DNA from: Plantago elongata
Taxonomy: Eukaryota; Streptophyta; Magnoliopsida; Lamiales; Plantaginaceae
Assembly: GCA_036897095.1 (NCBI GenBank)
Contig: JAYMSP010000575.1
Coordinates: forward strand, 1 to 46,567
Length of the DNA: 46,567 bases
Direction of reading: 5' to 3'
This document shows, in pieces, positions 31,205-44,386 of the stretch. A model generated the notes under the pieces. That model made no database searches. It saw nothing but the letters and a program-made list of their open reading frames with translations, and had not been told where the DNA came from. The stretch's first letter is position 1, and every line of letters begins with the position of its first letter. Position numbers and translations under genes: made by a program.

Positions 31205-32820
31205 AAAAATGGTATAAACTTTCAACCGAAAATTACTGACGAACCCCCTCCTAGATGTTTATGTTGCAAATTCATCCCCGCTATTTCAACTGTTACAAAT
31301 GATTCTAAATTTTGAACTGAAACCAAAATTTAATTACAAGCACACCCAAAAGTCAACACCGGAGATGAGGTGTGATCGGACCTTGGCCGGAGACACACTC
31401 CTCTTGCTGACATGGCAAGCCACATCATTTTTTTGCCAAAACAAACTAATTTGGTTTGAGTTTATTTATAATTGTTAACTAATATGGTTTGGGTGTATTT
31501 GTAATTGTTTTGTGGATTGTTTTGAATAATGATTGACTTGAGTTTGACATACACGCGCGAGATTGTTTGTAATTGATCAAATTGTATCTGGGTGTATTTG
31601 TAATTGATTTGAATATTATTTGGCCAAAAAGTAGCCGTTAGTAGCCGTTACTTGCAGGTATTTTATGTACAAATATGGCCTATTTCATCTTCTTCAGGCA
31701 ATCTTCTTGATCTATCTCTCTTATTTCTTCCTCAACAAACTCACTTATAACAAACAATGCAACAAATTCGAATGATAGGAGGTTCAACGTTTGCATGACT
31801 TTGAATTGTTATAGGAATTGTACGAGGGGTAACTTTCAATAGTACGAGAAACAATGAACGATTGTACTAACGTTGTGAAATTAATTTAATCGAGACCCTA
31901 GATAAATGAATGAAAATATAATATTTTTCATAGAAGCAATTAACCAAAATAATTCGAGATAAGTATTCAAGATATATTTTAAATCAACATTACAAACGAA
32001 TAAAAAAACTACTTAAAAATTGCACTTAAATTAATCAAAGGAACAATTTCAAGTTGCACTAGTCACTCAATCACTTTACTGATCCATCGAAATTCAAAAT
32101 GCAAAGTTATGGAGTCTGGATCTGACTACTTCACTTGTTTGTTAGTTCGCAGAAAATACTAACATGAAAATACAAATGAACTTAAGAATTACTATGAACT
32201 AATAACTCATTACATTTACACATGAGCTTAAGAACAATAACCAGTCAACCATGCATATAGTTTAGTACTTAGACAATAAAAGAAAGAAAGTGAAAAGAAA
32301 ATTTATTCGCTAAAAGCCCATATGAAAGAGGATGCAGTCTGCAAAGTTGTAGACAATTGCGGGCTAGCTCGGGTGCTGCGTGATTTCTAAAAGAATAGAA
32401 CTAGAATAGTCAATTAAATTTTGTATGAATAAGTAGGATGAAGGAATAGGTTTGTAGATTGTAATGTAGTCATATACATGAATATCAAACAAGAAAGAAG
32501 AGAAAGCAGCAACAATCAATTTTTTTGAAAAATGTGGAGATTGAATGAATGATTTAATGGATCTTGAGAGAAATGAGAAATATTTAATGAAAATTTTGAT
32601 TTTTAGTGTGTGTTTTACAATTATAGATAAGCCCATGCCACATAAGAGTCACATTAATGACACCTAAGCAATTCATGCCATGTCACTGTCGGAGTCAACG
32701 TCGGATAGCGAAATTAAATTTATTTGTAATTATTCCAATAGTATGGATGTATTTATAATTTGGACATCTAGCAGGGAGCCTATGTATAATTCGCCTAAAC
32801 TTTCAAATTGTAAAACCATA
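31205..32820. mobile_element. MULE-like non-autonomous element with long degenerate TIRs
   Basis: The left 165 bp (31205-31430) and the inverse complement of the right end (32645-32820) share, in the same order, ATGGT..A.A near the tip, a CCC.T.CTAGATGT block followed by CAAATT and CATCC, then a TCAACxCCG / TTGACTCCG block and GACATGGCA. That is a long, eroded terminal inverted repeat as in Mutator-like elements. The interior is AT-rich, with a small duplicate GTAGCCGTTA near 31631-31652, and encodes no recognisable protein. Exact ends and target duplication were not resolved. Confidence 0.55.
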
Positions 32821-33469
32821 CTTATTTTACTTATATTGTTTAAAAATTATATACATCAATGTAATTGGTGGATTATTAAATAATACACAACATATTAACT
32901 TTATGAATATTTCTACGCCAAAAATCTACAAAGTTGAAGGAAAAAATAATTTTTCTATTAAATATAAAAAATTCACTTTTTTTATTTACAATTAATGGAC
33001 TTTTATTTGAAACATTTAAAACTTTACATTATATATATTTAAGATTTATAAATTTTAATATAAAAAAATAGAATTTTCCTATGTAATGGAATATGTACCT
33101 CTTCCATCTACTAAATTGATTCTAGAAAGTTGTCATGGATTACCTCCATAAGCAAGCTATATAACGATTACCCATGGTTGAATGCAAATAATACTAAGCA
33201 AATAATTGGGAACTTGGCACTCGAGTACCTGACAACATAGCAGCATCATCATCATCCGTCTCTCCTCTTTTAAGGACTAACTGGATAAGGATAGCTCCAA
33301 CCGGCTCGGCTCCACTACGGCTCACGACCGGGTCAACCGGTAAAACGCAAGAAACCGATAGCTCACTCATCAACCGTACAAGCGGGTCCCCCCTGTTCAC
33401 TGGCATTTACCAGTAACAGGTCGTGTTTCAATTTCCCCCCATTCTCCAATGACAACGACTCAATCAACA
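32821..33469. other. Upstream region of the SAP30-like gene
   Basis: AT-rich to about 33190, then a GC-richer stretch with CCGG-containing motifs (33290-33350). A minus-strand open frame here (33406-33194) matches no family I know. The promoter of the downstream gene must lie here, but no clear TATA box is placed. Confidence 0.45.
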
Positions 33470-36106
33470 ATGCAATGCATTTACTCCTCCTCCCTCTTCT
33501 CTCTCACGCACTTCACACACCAACACCTTTCTCTCTCCACATTACGAATAAGCACGCGCCTTTGCTTTTCCTTTCTCTCTCTATAACAGCATTTTCTCAG
33601 GTTCAGTGTTTCATTAGTATTAGATCCCTCCATTTTCTGCTTGATTCTCCATTGAAATGTCCTTTGCTTTCTCTCTCTAGACCTCTTACCAACGTCCGTA
33701 CAGGTAATGAGGAATTGCACCTCTTCTTTTTCATCTCTTTCACTTTTTTTGTTGTGGATGGAGATGAATGGAGATTATTGATGTGGATTGGATAATGTTA
33801 TTAAGTAATTGAATTAGAGATTTGTTAATTATCGGATGATTCTGATTGTCAGAGTATAGCAGTGAGCATGTAGTAGTGGAAACTGGAAATGCATAAACAA
33901 TGATTTCCAGTGTGTGTAGCTGTGTGTGTGAGAAACTGAGGCTTGTGAATTTTATATTGGTGGATGGATTTTGGTTTTTCTTATTGGTTGCTTTGCTTCA
34001 TTTATTGTGATCACAAGATCTTCAGTGTGTTACATTTATAACTTCCACAAACTATGCATGCCAATCTTAAAAGGAATCCTCAACAATTCGTGCTATTTGC
34101 GAATTGGCCTAGTGGATATTCGGTTTCCGCTTATTGCTTTAAATGCTTCTGTGCCTTTTGTATGAAAGATTTATGGTTTGATTTCTGTTTCAGAGTTTTA
34201 TGTCGAAGAAGGTCAATGTGAAGATAGTAGATGATTAGTTAAACTGGTGATCAGCGAGCTTCAGTTATAGTTGCTAGAATAAAGTGCTTATTGGAATCCT
34301 ATTTTGGAACAGAAGAGGATGTCGTTTTGAAGGGAAGCAAGTGGTTTGTTGATCTGTAGTTACTATTTTTGCATTCGTAAGGGGAAATGTTGGCGACGCA
34401 ATTTTGCCCTTCACGGGTTTTATCGCCGTTTCGCGAGGAGAGTGGCGATGAAGAGCTCTCTGTTCTTCCGAGGCATACGAAGGTTGTTGTGACCGGTAAT
34501 AACAGAACAAAGAGTGTTTTGGTGGGATTACAAGGGGTTGTCAAGAAGGCTGTTGGGCTTGGTGGTTGGCATTGGCTGGTATGGTTATTGCACTTCCTGA
34601 TTTAGCATACTTGTTTAGTGTACTGGATTACTGCCAGAACATTAGTTAGTGTTTTTGCATGTTTTGTTTTGTTAAACTTTTGTCAATGATAACATCTTTG
34701 GTCCTTTGTCCTGTGAAACGAGAGTAGAAGCACATTGCACATGGGTTGGCAATGAGATGGGGTTCATATGCTAGGAGACTAGGACTAATGTTAGAGGGAG
34801 TCTTTTCTGATTTCAATGTGGCCAAACATTTCCAGGGTCAATCATGTGCCTAGTTTATAAGGAAACTTAATCAAATTATAACTTTTCAAGTTTTTTCCTG
34901 CACAATTTGTAGAACTTTAGTTTTTATTGACTTATGGTCTGAATAAGCTTATTTTACTAGCGAGCCCACTAGAAATTGTTTCTGTAAAGTCCTCTGTTAT
35001 CATGCCCAGTGGAATGCATAGGAGGAGTCTATTTTACCTTTTAAGTTTGTGGTATTATTGGGATCCTTCTCTACCAGAAACTTGCGAAAGGATTGAAGTA
35101 TTAAATTCTGTCGGTAAATGGTCATAAACGAAGAATTTTAGTTTCTTCATTTATGGTCTGTTGTTCTCTGTTGCTCTCGGCTTAGTGTTTATCTTGTATG
35201 TGTTAATTTAATTTGTTCATGACGTGATCACCAGGTTTTGAAGAATGGGGTTGAGGTCAAGCTCCAACGTAATGCTCTGAGCGTGTTAGAACCTCCTACT
35301 GGGAACGAAGACGATGATGATTACGATTTTGATGACTCTAGTAGTGGTTCTGATATTGGTGAAAAGGACCAACCCCGTTTCTGTAAGTCGTGACATTTCC
35401 CAGGAGTTACATTATGTTTTGGGTTTACCTCTGATTTCATTCGTGTTTTGGCCCTTGACTTTCTTAGCTCATCTTGAAACAGCTTCCAGCTTTCAGCTCG
35501 GCAGGATAACCAAGCCTAGAATTCGTTATAGTAGGCCATGGTCATCATCAGCACCCACCAAGTCAATTTATCGCAAGGATTGCCGAGAGGTTCAGTCAAA
35601 ATGTAATACAGCTCAATTGGTAAGCAAAATACTAAGCTTCTTTAGGTACACAGAAATACAGATGTCATTCCATTAATCGGTTCACTAATGTTTTCTTTGT
35701 TTACTGCTGCTCTATTGATCAGAGGGTTAACTTGACGAAACTTGGAACTGGATCATTGTGGAGATATTGGCGCTACTTCGATCTTGTGGGTCACACGTCT
35801 CTTCTTTCCTTCCCAAAAAGATGTCTCAATTTCCATTCTATTCTTCCTTACTAATCTCATTTTCATCTTTGTATGCAGGCAAATATTAATCCTAACCTTA
35901 CAAGAGAACAGCTGCTTATTGCCGTCCAGCAACATTTTTCTTCACAGGTAATTTCTTGTTACCAATGCACTTGCACAGTTCACATATCCATTATGCAACG
36001 ACTCTGAACTCCTTGATTTTTTACGCAACAGCAAGTTGACGAGCTACAAGTGATCATGGAATTTATTCGAACTGCCAAGAAACTTCAAGGTATCGGAGCA
36101 CACTGA
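33470..36106 (+). CDS. AFR1: SAP30-like protein (AFR1/AFR2 family), histone deacetylase complex subunit
   Basis: CDS exons 34387-34578, 35235-35382, 35468-35619, 35723-35785, 35879-35947 and 36032-36106 give 699 nt, 232 aa, with continuous frame. A 5' UTR intron (33705-34193) precedes. The N-terminal half has HTKVVVTGNNRTKSVLVG (residues 30-47) and GLGGWHWL, then an acidic patch rich in Asp and Ser (about residues 88-107). The C-terminus carries the SAP30-type Sin3-binding region: SLWRYWRYFDL (175-185), LTREQLLIAVQQHF (192-205) and a final helix VDELQVIMEFI. This matches Arabidopsis SAP30 FUNCTION-RELATED proteins as I remember them. SAP30 proteins bridge Sin3-type corepressor and histone deacetylase; in Arabidopsis AFR1/AFR2 help repress the flowering gene FT. 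I cannot tell which paralogue this is. The leader has short upstream ORFs. Confidence 0.88.
34200..34238 (+). CDS. Upstream ORF (12 codons) in the SAP30-like leader
   Basis: ATG six bases after the acceptor of the 5' UTR intron; encodes MSKKVNVKIVDD then TAG. A second uORF of three codons starts at 34319. Both precede the main ATG at 34387 and would be met first by scanning ribosomes. Effect on translation is inferred only. Confidence 0.45.
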   Translation: MSKKVNVKIVDD

Positions 36107-39100
36107 GATCTTAGATAATTTATCCAGAAACTGCAGACAGAGATCATCAGATTACATCAATATCTGTAATATGTATGTATGTAGAAGATGTACTTAAAGA
36201 ACCTCTAACTTTAGCGTAGCCCTAATTATTTAGTAAGCACTCAGTAATTATTACTAATGTAGTCGAGGTGCATTCCCAGATGAGATAAGCTTTCTGCCAA
36301 ATTGAAGCTATATGTTTATGTCCCTTGGTTAATCCATTTCATGTTCACTTTACTGGGGTCTGCTTGTGCTGTAAGGTCTTAATGGGTATAATGATAATAA
36401 ACATCTGATTGGCAGGTACAAAAGTAAGAGAAATATAATCAACAAAAGTAAGAGAAATTTAATCAACTCAAGTCAACTTAAATGCATTTGCCAGGCTGCT
36501 ATAAAGAAATTATTTGATGGGTAGGGACGAATAACAAGAGATTATTAAATGCTTTCCAACTACCTACCAGGGAATGTGTGGTATTTTTAATTAGCAACTA
36601 GAAGTTTTTACACGCGGATATATATTTGTATAAGAACTTTTTAAATTATTTTAAATTATTTTATATTATTTTATAAATTAATAATTTATATTAAGATAGT
36701 ACTACATATAGTACTATAATGTAATTTTTAAAAGATATTATGTTACAAAATTTTCAGTTTCGATGATAGAAAGGAAATTATTATCGGTTAAATATAGTAG
36801 AAATGGCATTTATATGAAAATAATATTGTAAATTATTTGATCTAAATTACTTAAGTAGATGTTTAGTTTTGTATGTTAGATGGTAGAGTAGTATATGATT
36901 AATGATGGGGGAAAAATAAATGATCATGGCTCATGGGTGTGTATAACGGAGCCACGGAGTGATATTAATGGACTGCTGTAAATATTGATTAGCAGTTAAT
37001 TGTAAGAAATTGGGTGCTTTGAAAAATAATACTGGAATAAGGGATAAAAAAGGAAGGAAATTTTTGGTCCGCTAACTATATCACACTTTCAACTTTCAAT
37101 CTAGATTATTTATTTGGTTAATAATTTTTAATTTTAATATATTCTTAAAACTAAAATAATCAAGTAATCGTACTCACGCAGTTATTAACTTCTTTTAATT
37201 AATATTTAACAATTTAGCGGTCAATAGTTCTTCACGGTAAAATTTAACGTTGATTGGTCGGAAAAGTGAAACATTTGTTTGAGGTAATTATATATGTGGA
37301 TGATTAATAATTGAGAAGGTCTGTTTATCTCTTTACGTGAAACAAGTGCAACCATCCCATAATTGGTCCCTACAAAGATTTTGTTGCTAAAGCTTAGAGT
37401 GACTCCTTTAGATTTGTCCACTTCTTTTAATCTTTTTGGACCCACGCCACTCCAAATGAAAAGGACCTCTTGCGATTGACCAACTTCAAATTCTTCTAAT
37501 TATGTTTCAATATTTCAAACAAGACTCATGTTCCAACATTAGCTTCTCCCACACTGATGTAATTATTGGAAACATAGCAGCCAAATTAATGGAGCGTAAA
37601 TCAGTTGCTCCACATTAATACACAAAACCTTAGCGACATCACAAGTGTATATAAGTCATTTGAAAAGGAATTTAAGGTCATAATTCATAAACACAAAATC
37701 ACTCAAAATGTTCCTATGGACCAATAATATTATTATCTTAACTGGCCAAGTAGTGTCATTAATGTTAAATAATGCGAATATAAACCGCCTGACAAAAAGA
37801 ACACATCTTTACTAGAGATGCAAATATAATTATTATTTTCAACTTTCAGGTTTGGAAATGATAAATCAGAATGCTAGTAGCAAACTTCTGATGAGAAGGA
37901 AAGAACAAACTGTAGTAAGTACTAAGAAATACAAATTTCTTGAACTAATTAAAGAAAGCCCACTGGGCGTCTGGGCTAATCCACGAGGCTTGGACTATTA
38001 ACAACTAGCCCAAAACCTTTGAAATTGTATGGACTAATGACAGTTGGGAAACAGTTTTCCCTTATGCGGACCAAAAGTTCCAAACTGATTTTGTTGCGAA
38101 AAAAGAAAAAGAAAAACTTGTGCATACGCGGCTAATAATACTCTACTGCAAGTTTTGAAATACATCTGAGAAATCAATGATAGAATCACTTCATAACTAG
38201 GTTGACAAATTGCTCTGAGAATATATAGAGACTTCATTGTACTGCACAAAATTCTTCATATAACAGAGTAAGCCCATTTCCGGGTACGAATGGGCTTGCC
38301 AATCAAACTTATTTGGGCCTTTCTGGTAAATGATCACGAGGGCATCACAGAGGCCCAAATGAGGATGTTTAACAATTATGAAAATTTTATGTCGAGATAT
38401 TAAGTATTTAAAAAAAAGATGCAATATGAGTTAATATAATGTTATAACTCAGATAATCTTGTATTAATGTAATATCGTAACTTAGTAAAATTGCAACTCG
38501 GATTGTTGCTAGTTGAAAATATGTACTCACATAACCCATTCCTAAATCATTTGAAAAACACTAATGTTTTAATTTGTAACCATTTTATGGAATGTGTCAA
38601 TCTATATGTGATTGTATATATAGTTAACAAATATTTATCCCCTTACAATTCTTCGACCTTTTCAGATGGAATATGTTTTTGTAAGTCGTTATCCTATAAT
38701 GTACTACGTAGAAAATGATTAAAAACTAGTACCACAACAATGCACCATTCAACATGTGGTGCATTCTCCAATTTGGCAATTTGATTGAAAATGAATCGGA
38801 ATTGGCAAACACAACAGAACGGTTAGAAACCTATACCTTTTAGAAAATGTGTCCCATAATCCGTCAGAAAAAAGTGGTGGTTGTTAGAGAGCGGCCACCA
38901 ATAATCTGGTGTGGTGGAGATGCACTAAGAGAAGATTTGTGAAGTCTAATATCCTACGCGTCTTTATTTCAACCCATTGATCCTCATTCTAAATGACATT
39001 CCCCATCATCACTAGACTACAAATCTACATTCCAAAGGTATTTATTTATTATAGTTAATTATTAATTTCATCTTAAGCCATCATTTGTGTTGGAACTTCT

Positions 39101-40009
39101 ATGTTGAATCCACATTGTGGAAATACATTATGAGGACCCAGACACATATAGGTAGGTCACCAGCATTAACAGAAACATTGTTACAAAATTTGTCTCTATC
39201 ATAATTCCTCCTATTCATCTTATAACTAAACATGATTTCTTAAAAGTTTAAATTAATAAATATAAAATATATGAAATTACTTATTTTATTCCGACATATT
39301 TAAAGGCATCAAGAATAATACTATACATTTTTCTTAGAGAATCGATCCATTTTAATAACTTCAAAGTTCGTATATTCAATATATAGCAATATTAGAATGG
39401 TGATCAAATGAAGAGTAGTCAATAAGTATTTGTTCTACTTTAAAGAGTTACTCTCATAATGATTTACTTTCACATTATATTAAGTCTCACAATAATTTAC
39501 TCTCACATTACATTATATTGAAAAAGTAAATCATTAGAAATAGTGCCTCTCACATAACTTAAATAGATTGAAAATGTTATTCGTACCAATAAAATACATC
39601 TTTATTTTGAGTCTCCTCTTGTAAGAACTCTATTATAAAAAGATGTTTGTTATTTAAATAATTTTAGAATAAATGATCAATTTGAAATTCTTCGCATGTA
39701 TAGGTGAGATGAGGACAACATATAATGAAGTAGCATGTGTTGGTACAATGCATTCACGTTATTATTTGAAGATCACAATAGTAATTGTATCGATCTAAAA
39801 TGTCAGGTTGGTCAAAACGTTACATAAATAACATAAATATTTTAAAATTTTCTGAGAGCTTGAGCATTATATAAAAATTATTTATGAAAACATTTTTAAA
39901 TTTGACCATTTTAAAAATTTATTCGAACCTTATATTCTACAGTTTTATCTAATCGAAATATTATTCCAACTTTCCAAGTCGCTCTGCTTTCAAAGTAAAA
40001 GTCTTTGGA
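36107..40009. other. Intergenic, AT-rich, no gene recognised
   Basis: The first few hundred bases are probably the 3' UTR of the SAP30-like gene. The remaining 3.5 kb is AT-rich with only short low-quality open frames on either strand. Several GGCCCA or GGGCTT motifs occur near 37970-38360. A short inverted repeat GCACCA...TGGTGC lies at 38742-38763. I see no convincing transposon ends. Confidence 0.5.
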
Positions 40010-43000
40010 CACATACAAAGGCACTTCAATAATTCAATTCAATCTCATCTCCACTCCACCACCAAGAGAAGAGAGGTATTTGTTTTGTACTAAATTACCA
40101 TTTCTCTGTATCTATCTATTCGAATTGCACGTTTTTGTTGATATCTATCCTGTTTATCGGTGCATAACTGCTCACTCATGTTGATTTTGATTGACCGATC
40201 AGATTGTTTGATTCGATTTTTCCATTTTGTGATTCTGATTGTTTCTCCTGAGCTCAAACTGAGTTTGATTAGATACCAACTGTTGATTGAAGCTCAACAA
40301 ATCCATGGTTAGTTTATGTGGATAACTTCTGCTTGTGTTGTGCCGATTGTTGTGTATCTACTTTTTCATGTTTGCGTATGTATTACTGAAGTTCGATCAG
40401 CGTGATATTTGAGGCTAATGTGAAATTTTCAGTTTCTTTTTCTTTCTGATTTGTTTGGTTTGAATTTGGAAAGAGTGCAGCAGTAGCTCAGGAGTTTGTT
40501 GTGGAATTGATACTTGGAATCATTTTAGGAAATAATAATCGGTTTATATTATCCTGCCTTGTTATGTTGTTTGTTGATGCTTGTGTTATGTTGTATTGAG
40601 TTCGTTGACAGTCTGATTTGGTAATGCTGCCTATCACGAAAGTAGCTGGAACTATGATCTTGCATTTTAACAAGCTGATTTTGTATATAAGAGAAGGAAA
40701 GGTTTGTATGAGGTTTGAGAAGTCATTGGGAAAGGTTTATCTATAAGGATTAGACGTGTCATGAATTGCTGGAATTGTGCACGCAAAGGATGAGAACTGA
40801 AAGATAGAGCATATATTTCAAGTGTGAAATGCATGATTCACCAATCAAGTTTTTAGTTAAATTACTGATAGATAGTACTTCTCGTATCTCTGTGGGGGTT
40901 TATCATATTTATCTCGCGTGCTCATTTGTATTCTTCACATGCTTATGCTAAACATATTGTGTCCTTCATATTCTTTACATGCTTATGCTCATGCCTTGTA
41001 ATTCATTTGGACGAAATGTGTCATAGTTAATACGTCTGGAAGAACTTTTCTCTTGTAATTAACCAGCGACTGTACTTTACCCAAAGTGTGGGTGGGAATA
41101 ATTAGGCTGTAAAAAAAGCTTTGTCTACTATAAATGATAGTTTGGTTCTTTTGTTGAGAAGGGACAATGATCAAAGTGCCTGTGGCTTCTGGTGGATGAA
41201 AAAACAGTAAAAAGTGATGGGAGGCTGCTGTTGCTGTTGCGCATCCAGGACTACTGAACTCATTAGATCACCTCCTTATTTTCATGTGAGTTGTACCTAG
41301 TATCTTAAGATAATCTGCTTATTCATCATCTTCTTATTTTATTCTATTCCATTTTACGTCTTCCTTCTCTTTCTTTTCTTTTGATTTGAATTTCTCCGTG
41401 GAAGTGATTATAAAAAAAGTTTTGAAGACGATTTAGATTCCTTATTTCATCATCATCTTCTTTATTTTCCTAATTCTATGTTATTTTATGTCTTCCTTTT
41501 TTTCTTGCTATGAATTTCTACCTGTAAGTAATTGTAAAAAATGTGCTTGAAGACGATATTGACGCTTGATGAAAGCAAATGCTCTGGGCTGCCAGTTGAT
41601 AAGCTATGTCAAGGATTTACTTGAAGGAATCTCAATTATCTCACCCACCTTGTAACCACTTCAGTTTATTATATGATTATTCAAACTCTACAAGGACAGA
41701 TACCTATTGCATCTCAAATTCTAAGAATACCCAATGGTAGTTTAAGACTTTTAGCCTTAACTTGGGATGTAGTACCTGCATAGGAATTTTAGATAGTTCG
41801 ATGTCATCAGCCCATGCTTTGGTTTGCTTACAAAAACCATATGTCTGGTGAACTTGCTTTTATCATAAGATGTTCGAGATTTTACACTTTTTTTTTGAAA
41901 CGGCTAAAGGGTGACTCGAACCCCCGACCTATATGTTCGAGATTTTACACTTGATTCGCCAGCCATAAATTGGCATGCAGTCTCGCTACCACAATACAAA
42001 CATGCTTTTAATATTTGAATAGAGACATCTGGTTTTCATCTCGGGGGATATACATACAGATGATAGACAAAATAATGTTTGATGATCTAGATTTCATCTC
42101 GAGGCATGACTTGGCTTCTTGGTGTCACAATTTCACTGAGGAAAAAGTTACCAGGTTCTGCCATCCATTGGATAGTGGTTGCAAAGTATCTGCTGCAAAG
42201 CCATTGGTTATGTAATGTTAATGAGAAATGTCTACTACACTATGTATAGTCCATGCTTTGACTGTGTAAAGCCATTCCCTAGCCTTCCCCGGACGTGGAT
42301 TTTGGCATAAACATCATGAGATACTGATTTTTTTTAAAGGACATTATGCTTGCACTATGGCTGTTGCTTATGACAGGACTAATTAGATAGGAACCAGGAA
42401 TGCCATAGAAATGTTGGAGGCAACCGAGTGTCTGAGCAATGCTTCTTACTAATAAATTAAATTTAGAACATATCAAGCTATTTTTATGTAACACGTTGAT
42501 TGTATCGTCCATTTGAAAATTAATGCTCAAATACAATTCATGGTGCAAATTTTGAACATTATTTGATACTTACATCACCCTTCTGGTTCTCATCGGTCTC
42601 TGATTAGCTCGATCATACATTAGCACTTGGTTCATCAATCTCTTTGGGCTCTTACTTGCAGTATCCACAGTCGGAGGAGCGAGAACCATTATCATCCCAC
42701 CAGGAAACAGTCTCTACTCTCTCTGCAGGGTTTTTGGTAGATACGAATTTGGATACCTCAATCCCAGACACTTATAGACCTCCTCCTACACCTTTACCAT
42801 ATGAAACTTACGTGGGACACCCACCTACGCCATCAGAGAATCGAGAAAGCTCTCTAGATAAGAGTGATGTGGCTTTGCACACCACTAATCAAGAGCCTGT
42901 AGAATTGGCAACAAGTGGTGGTACTCCAGAATCCAAGGTAAAGAACCAAGATTCTGATGAAAAGCAGGAAACACATATTGATATGGTAGCTTCAAAAGAA

Positions 43001-43439
43001 GTGGAAGATGAAGTGTCTGGTGAAATTAAAAAATCCACTGAACCCATCTTACCACCACTGCAAGACGAGGAGGATTGCCCCATTTGCCTTGAAGGTTCAC
43101 AAACATCAATTGCCTTCTCTTTAATAAATTGCAAATAAATCTCATTCTGATCTATTTGGGCTTGACATATTGAACTGCTCTGTTCTATTCTCAGAATATG
43201 ATTCAGAGAACCCAAAACTCATCACCAAGTGTGACCATCATTTTCATCTTGCTTGTATACTTGAATGGATGGAAAGAAGTGATAGCTGTCCCGTCTGTGA
43301 TCAGGTTTTACAGCTGTTTTGCATATATTTTTCTCTACTTAAAAATCTGTTTCGCACATGGAATTTTGTACTTTTGAGCACTGAGAATGTAATCTTGCAT
43401 CTGCAGGAAATTGTTTTAAGTCCTTCTGTAGGAGTATAG
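40010..43439 (+). CDS. RHB1A: RHB1A-like RING-H2 E3 ubiquitin ligase
   Basis: CDS exons 41217-41285, 42662-43094, 43195-43304 and 43407-43439 total 645 nt, 214 aa. A leader exon ending at a GTATTT donor near 40075 is likely, with an acceptor AACAG just before the start codon. The N-terminus MGGCCCCCASR has Gly2 plus five consecutive cysteines, the pattern for N-myristoylation and S-acylation, so membrane attachment is expected. YPQSEEREPLSSHQ and YRPPPTPLPYETYVGHPPTP follow, then a low-complexity acidic region. The RING-H2 has ligands C162, C165, C180, H182, H185, C188, C199 and C202, with HFHLACILEWMERSDSCPVC between. This is the layout of Arabidopsis RHB1A and its relatives. As an E3 it would pass ubiquitin from an E2 to an unknown substrate. 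The last exon encodes only ten residues. Confidence 0.9.
41870..41889. repeat. Target-site duplication of SINE remnant, left (20 bp)
   Basis: ATGTTCGAGATTTTACACTT, identical to 41933-41952. Confidence 0.9.
41890..41932 (-). mobile_element. 5'-truncated SINE remnant, 43 bp, in RHB1A-like intron
   Basis: Read on the minus strand it starts ATAGGTCGGGGGTTCGAGTC, which contains a tRNA-type B box (GGTTCGAGTC), continues ACCCTTTAGCCGTTTC and ends in a short A tail. A 20-bp exact direct repeat flanks it on both sides. B box, A tail and long target duplication are the marks of LINE-machinery retrotransposition; the A box and 5' part are missing, so it is a severely 5'-truncated insertion. It lies in the first coding intron, antisense to the gene. 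Confidence 0.75.
41933..41952. repeat. Target-site duplication of SINE remnant, right (20 bp)
   Basis: Exact copy of 41870-41889. Confidence 0.9.
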
Positions 43440-44386
43440 CCACTGAAAATTGCAGTTCCGTCTCTTGGATTATGACCTAATGATCTTAGATTATGGTGCT
43501 GGGGCCTGGAGTCAGCTCTGTGTCCAGTTATGTCAGCTATACATGTTCTTTTGCTCGATTTGTATCATGGGTCTGTTTGTTCGTTTTGTTTGAATTCCGC
43601 AAAGATCTGAAGATTCAGGGGAAGAAAGAGAAGTATCTGAAAAAAAAGATTTTAAGTCTGGAAGAATTTTGACAAAAGGCACATAGTGATTTCGGGGTTG
43701 CTTGTACATATCATTAAAAGGTGATAATCATGAATCTAACTCTGGAAGAGTAATGGTAGCAGAAGTAGAACTCTCCTCAGCACCAGGTGCCGTGTTCATA
43801 CTGAAACTGTTCTTATGTTCAATGGTCACTGGACGTTGCTTGCTATCGTTGCATCTAGCTGTTACATTATACTCTACAGTTTGTTTGTTTCTCTTTTCTT
43901 TTTTCCCCTGTATCTTTTAGTGAATTTAGATGCGCAGCTCAAACAAGTAGAGCATAGTGTAGTAAAGGTTTTGATCAGTTACATGTCGATTTAAAAGTTG
44001 GAATGCAGTACCAAATGGATTCATTTGTACAGATATAAAGTATATGCTCTTAGATTCTGCATGTGATTATTCTATTCTTGGTTGGTTGGTTTGTTTAGAT
44101 AACGTCTAAAAGACAAGGTATTTCAGAAGACACTTATGTTGACGCACTATAAGTGGACGACAAGGTATTAGGGGTCAATTTCCTCATGATCATCGACCCA
44201 CTGACATAAAACTAGATATAATCACAAAAAATGTGGCACTGGGAATCAAAATCATTTCCTCTATCTACTTCTACAGAATATGGCATATCTAAATAACAGA
44301 TACAAAGAGCACAAACAGCAGGTTACTAGTGGATGTGCGAACAATTGACATAAATAAATCTTCAAACTCAATTGTCAAAAACTTTA
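43440..44386. other. Between convergent genes
   Basis: 3' flank of the RHB1A-like gene and, further right, the 3' UTR of the beta-adaptin gene on the opposite strand. No third gene is visible. Neither polyadenylation site can be placed with confidence. Confidence 0.5.

Noticed and set aside
33194..33406. Minus-strand ORF of 70 codons upstream of the SAP30-like gene, protein-like composition
   Set aside because: No recognised family, stop codon directly before its ATG, no partner exons on either side, and it sits in the expected promoter of the plus-strand gene. The composition may reflect CCGG-rich promoter DNA.
33475..33795. 106-codon plus-strand ORF
   Set aside because: CT-rich 5' leader of the SAP30-like gene running through a donor site into the intron.
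37221..37445. 74-codon minus-strand ORF with a mixed composition
   Set aside because: No family resemblance, no splice context and no start support; chance frame is the simpler reading.
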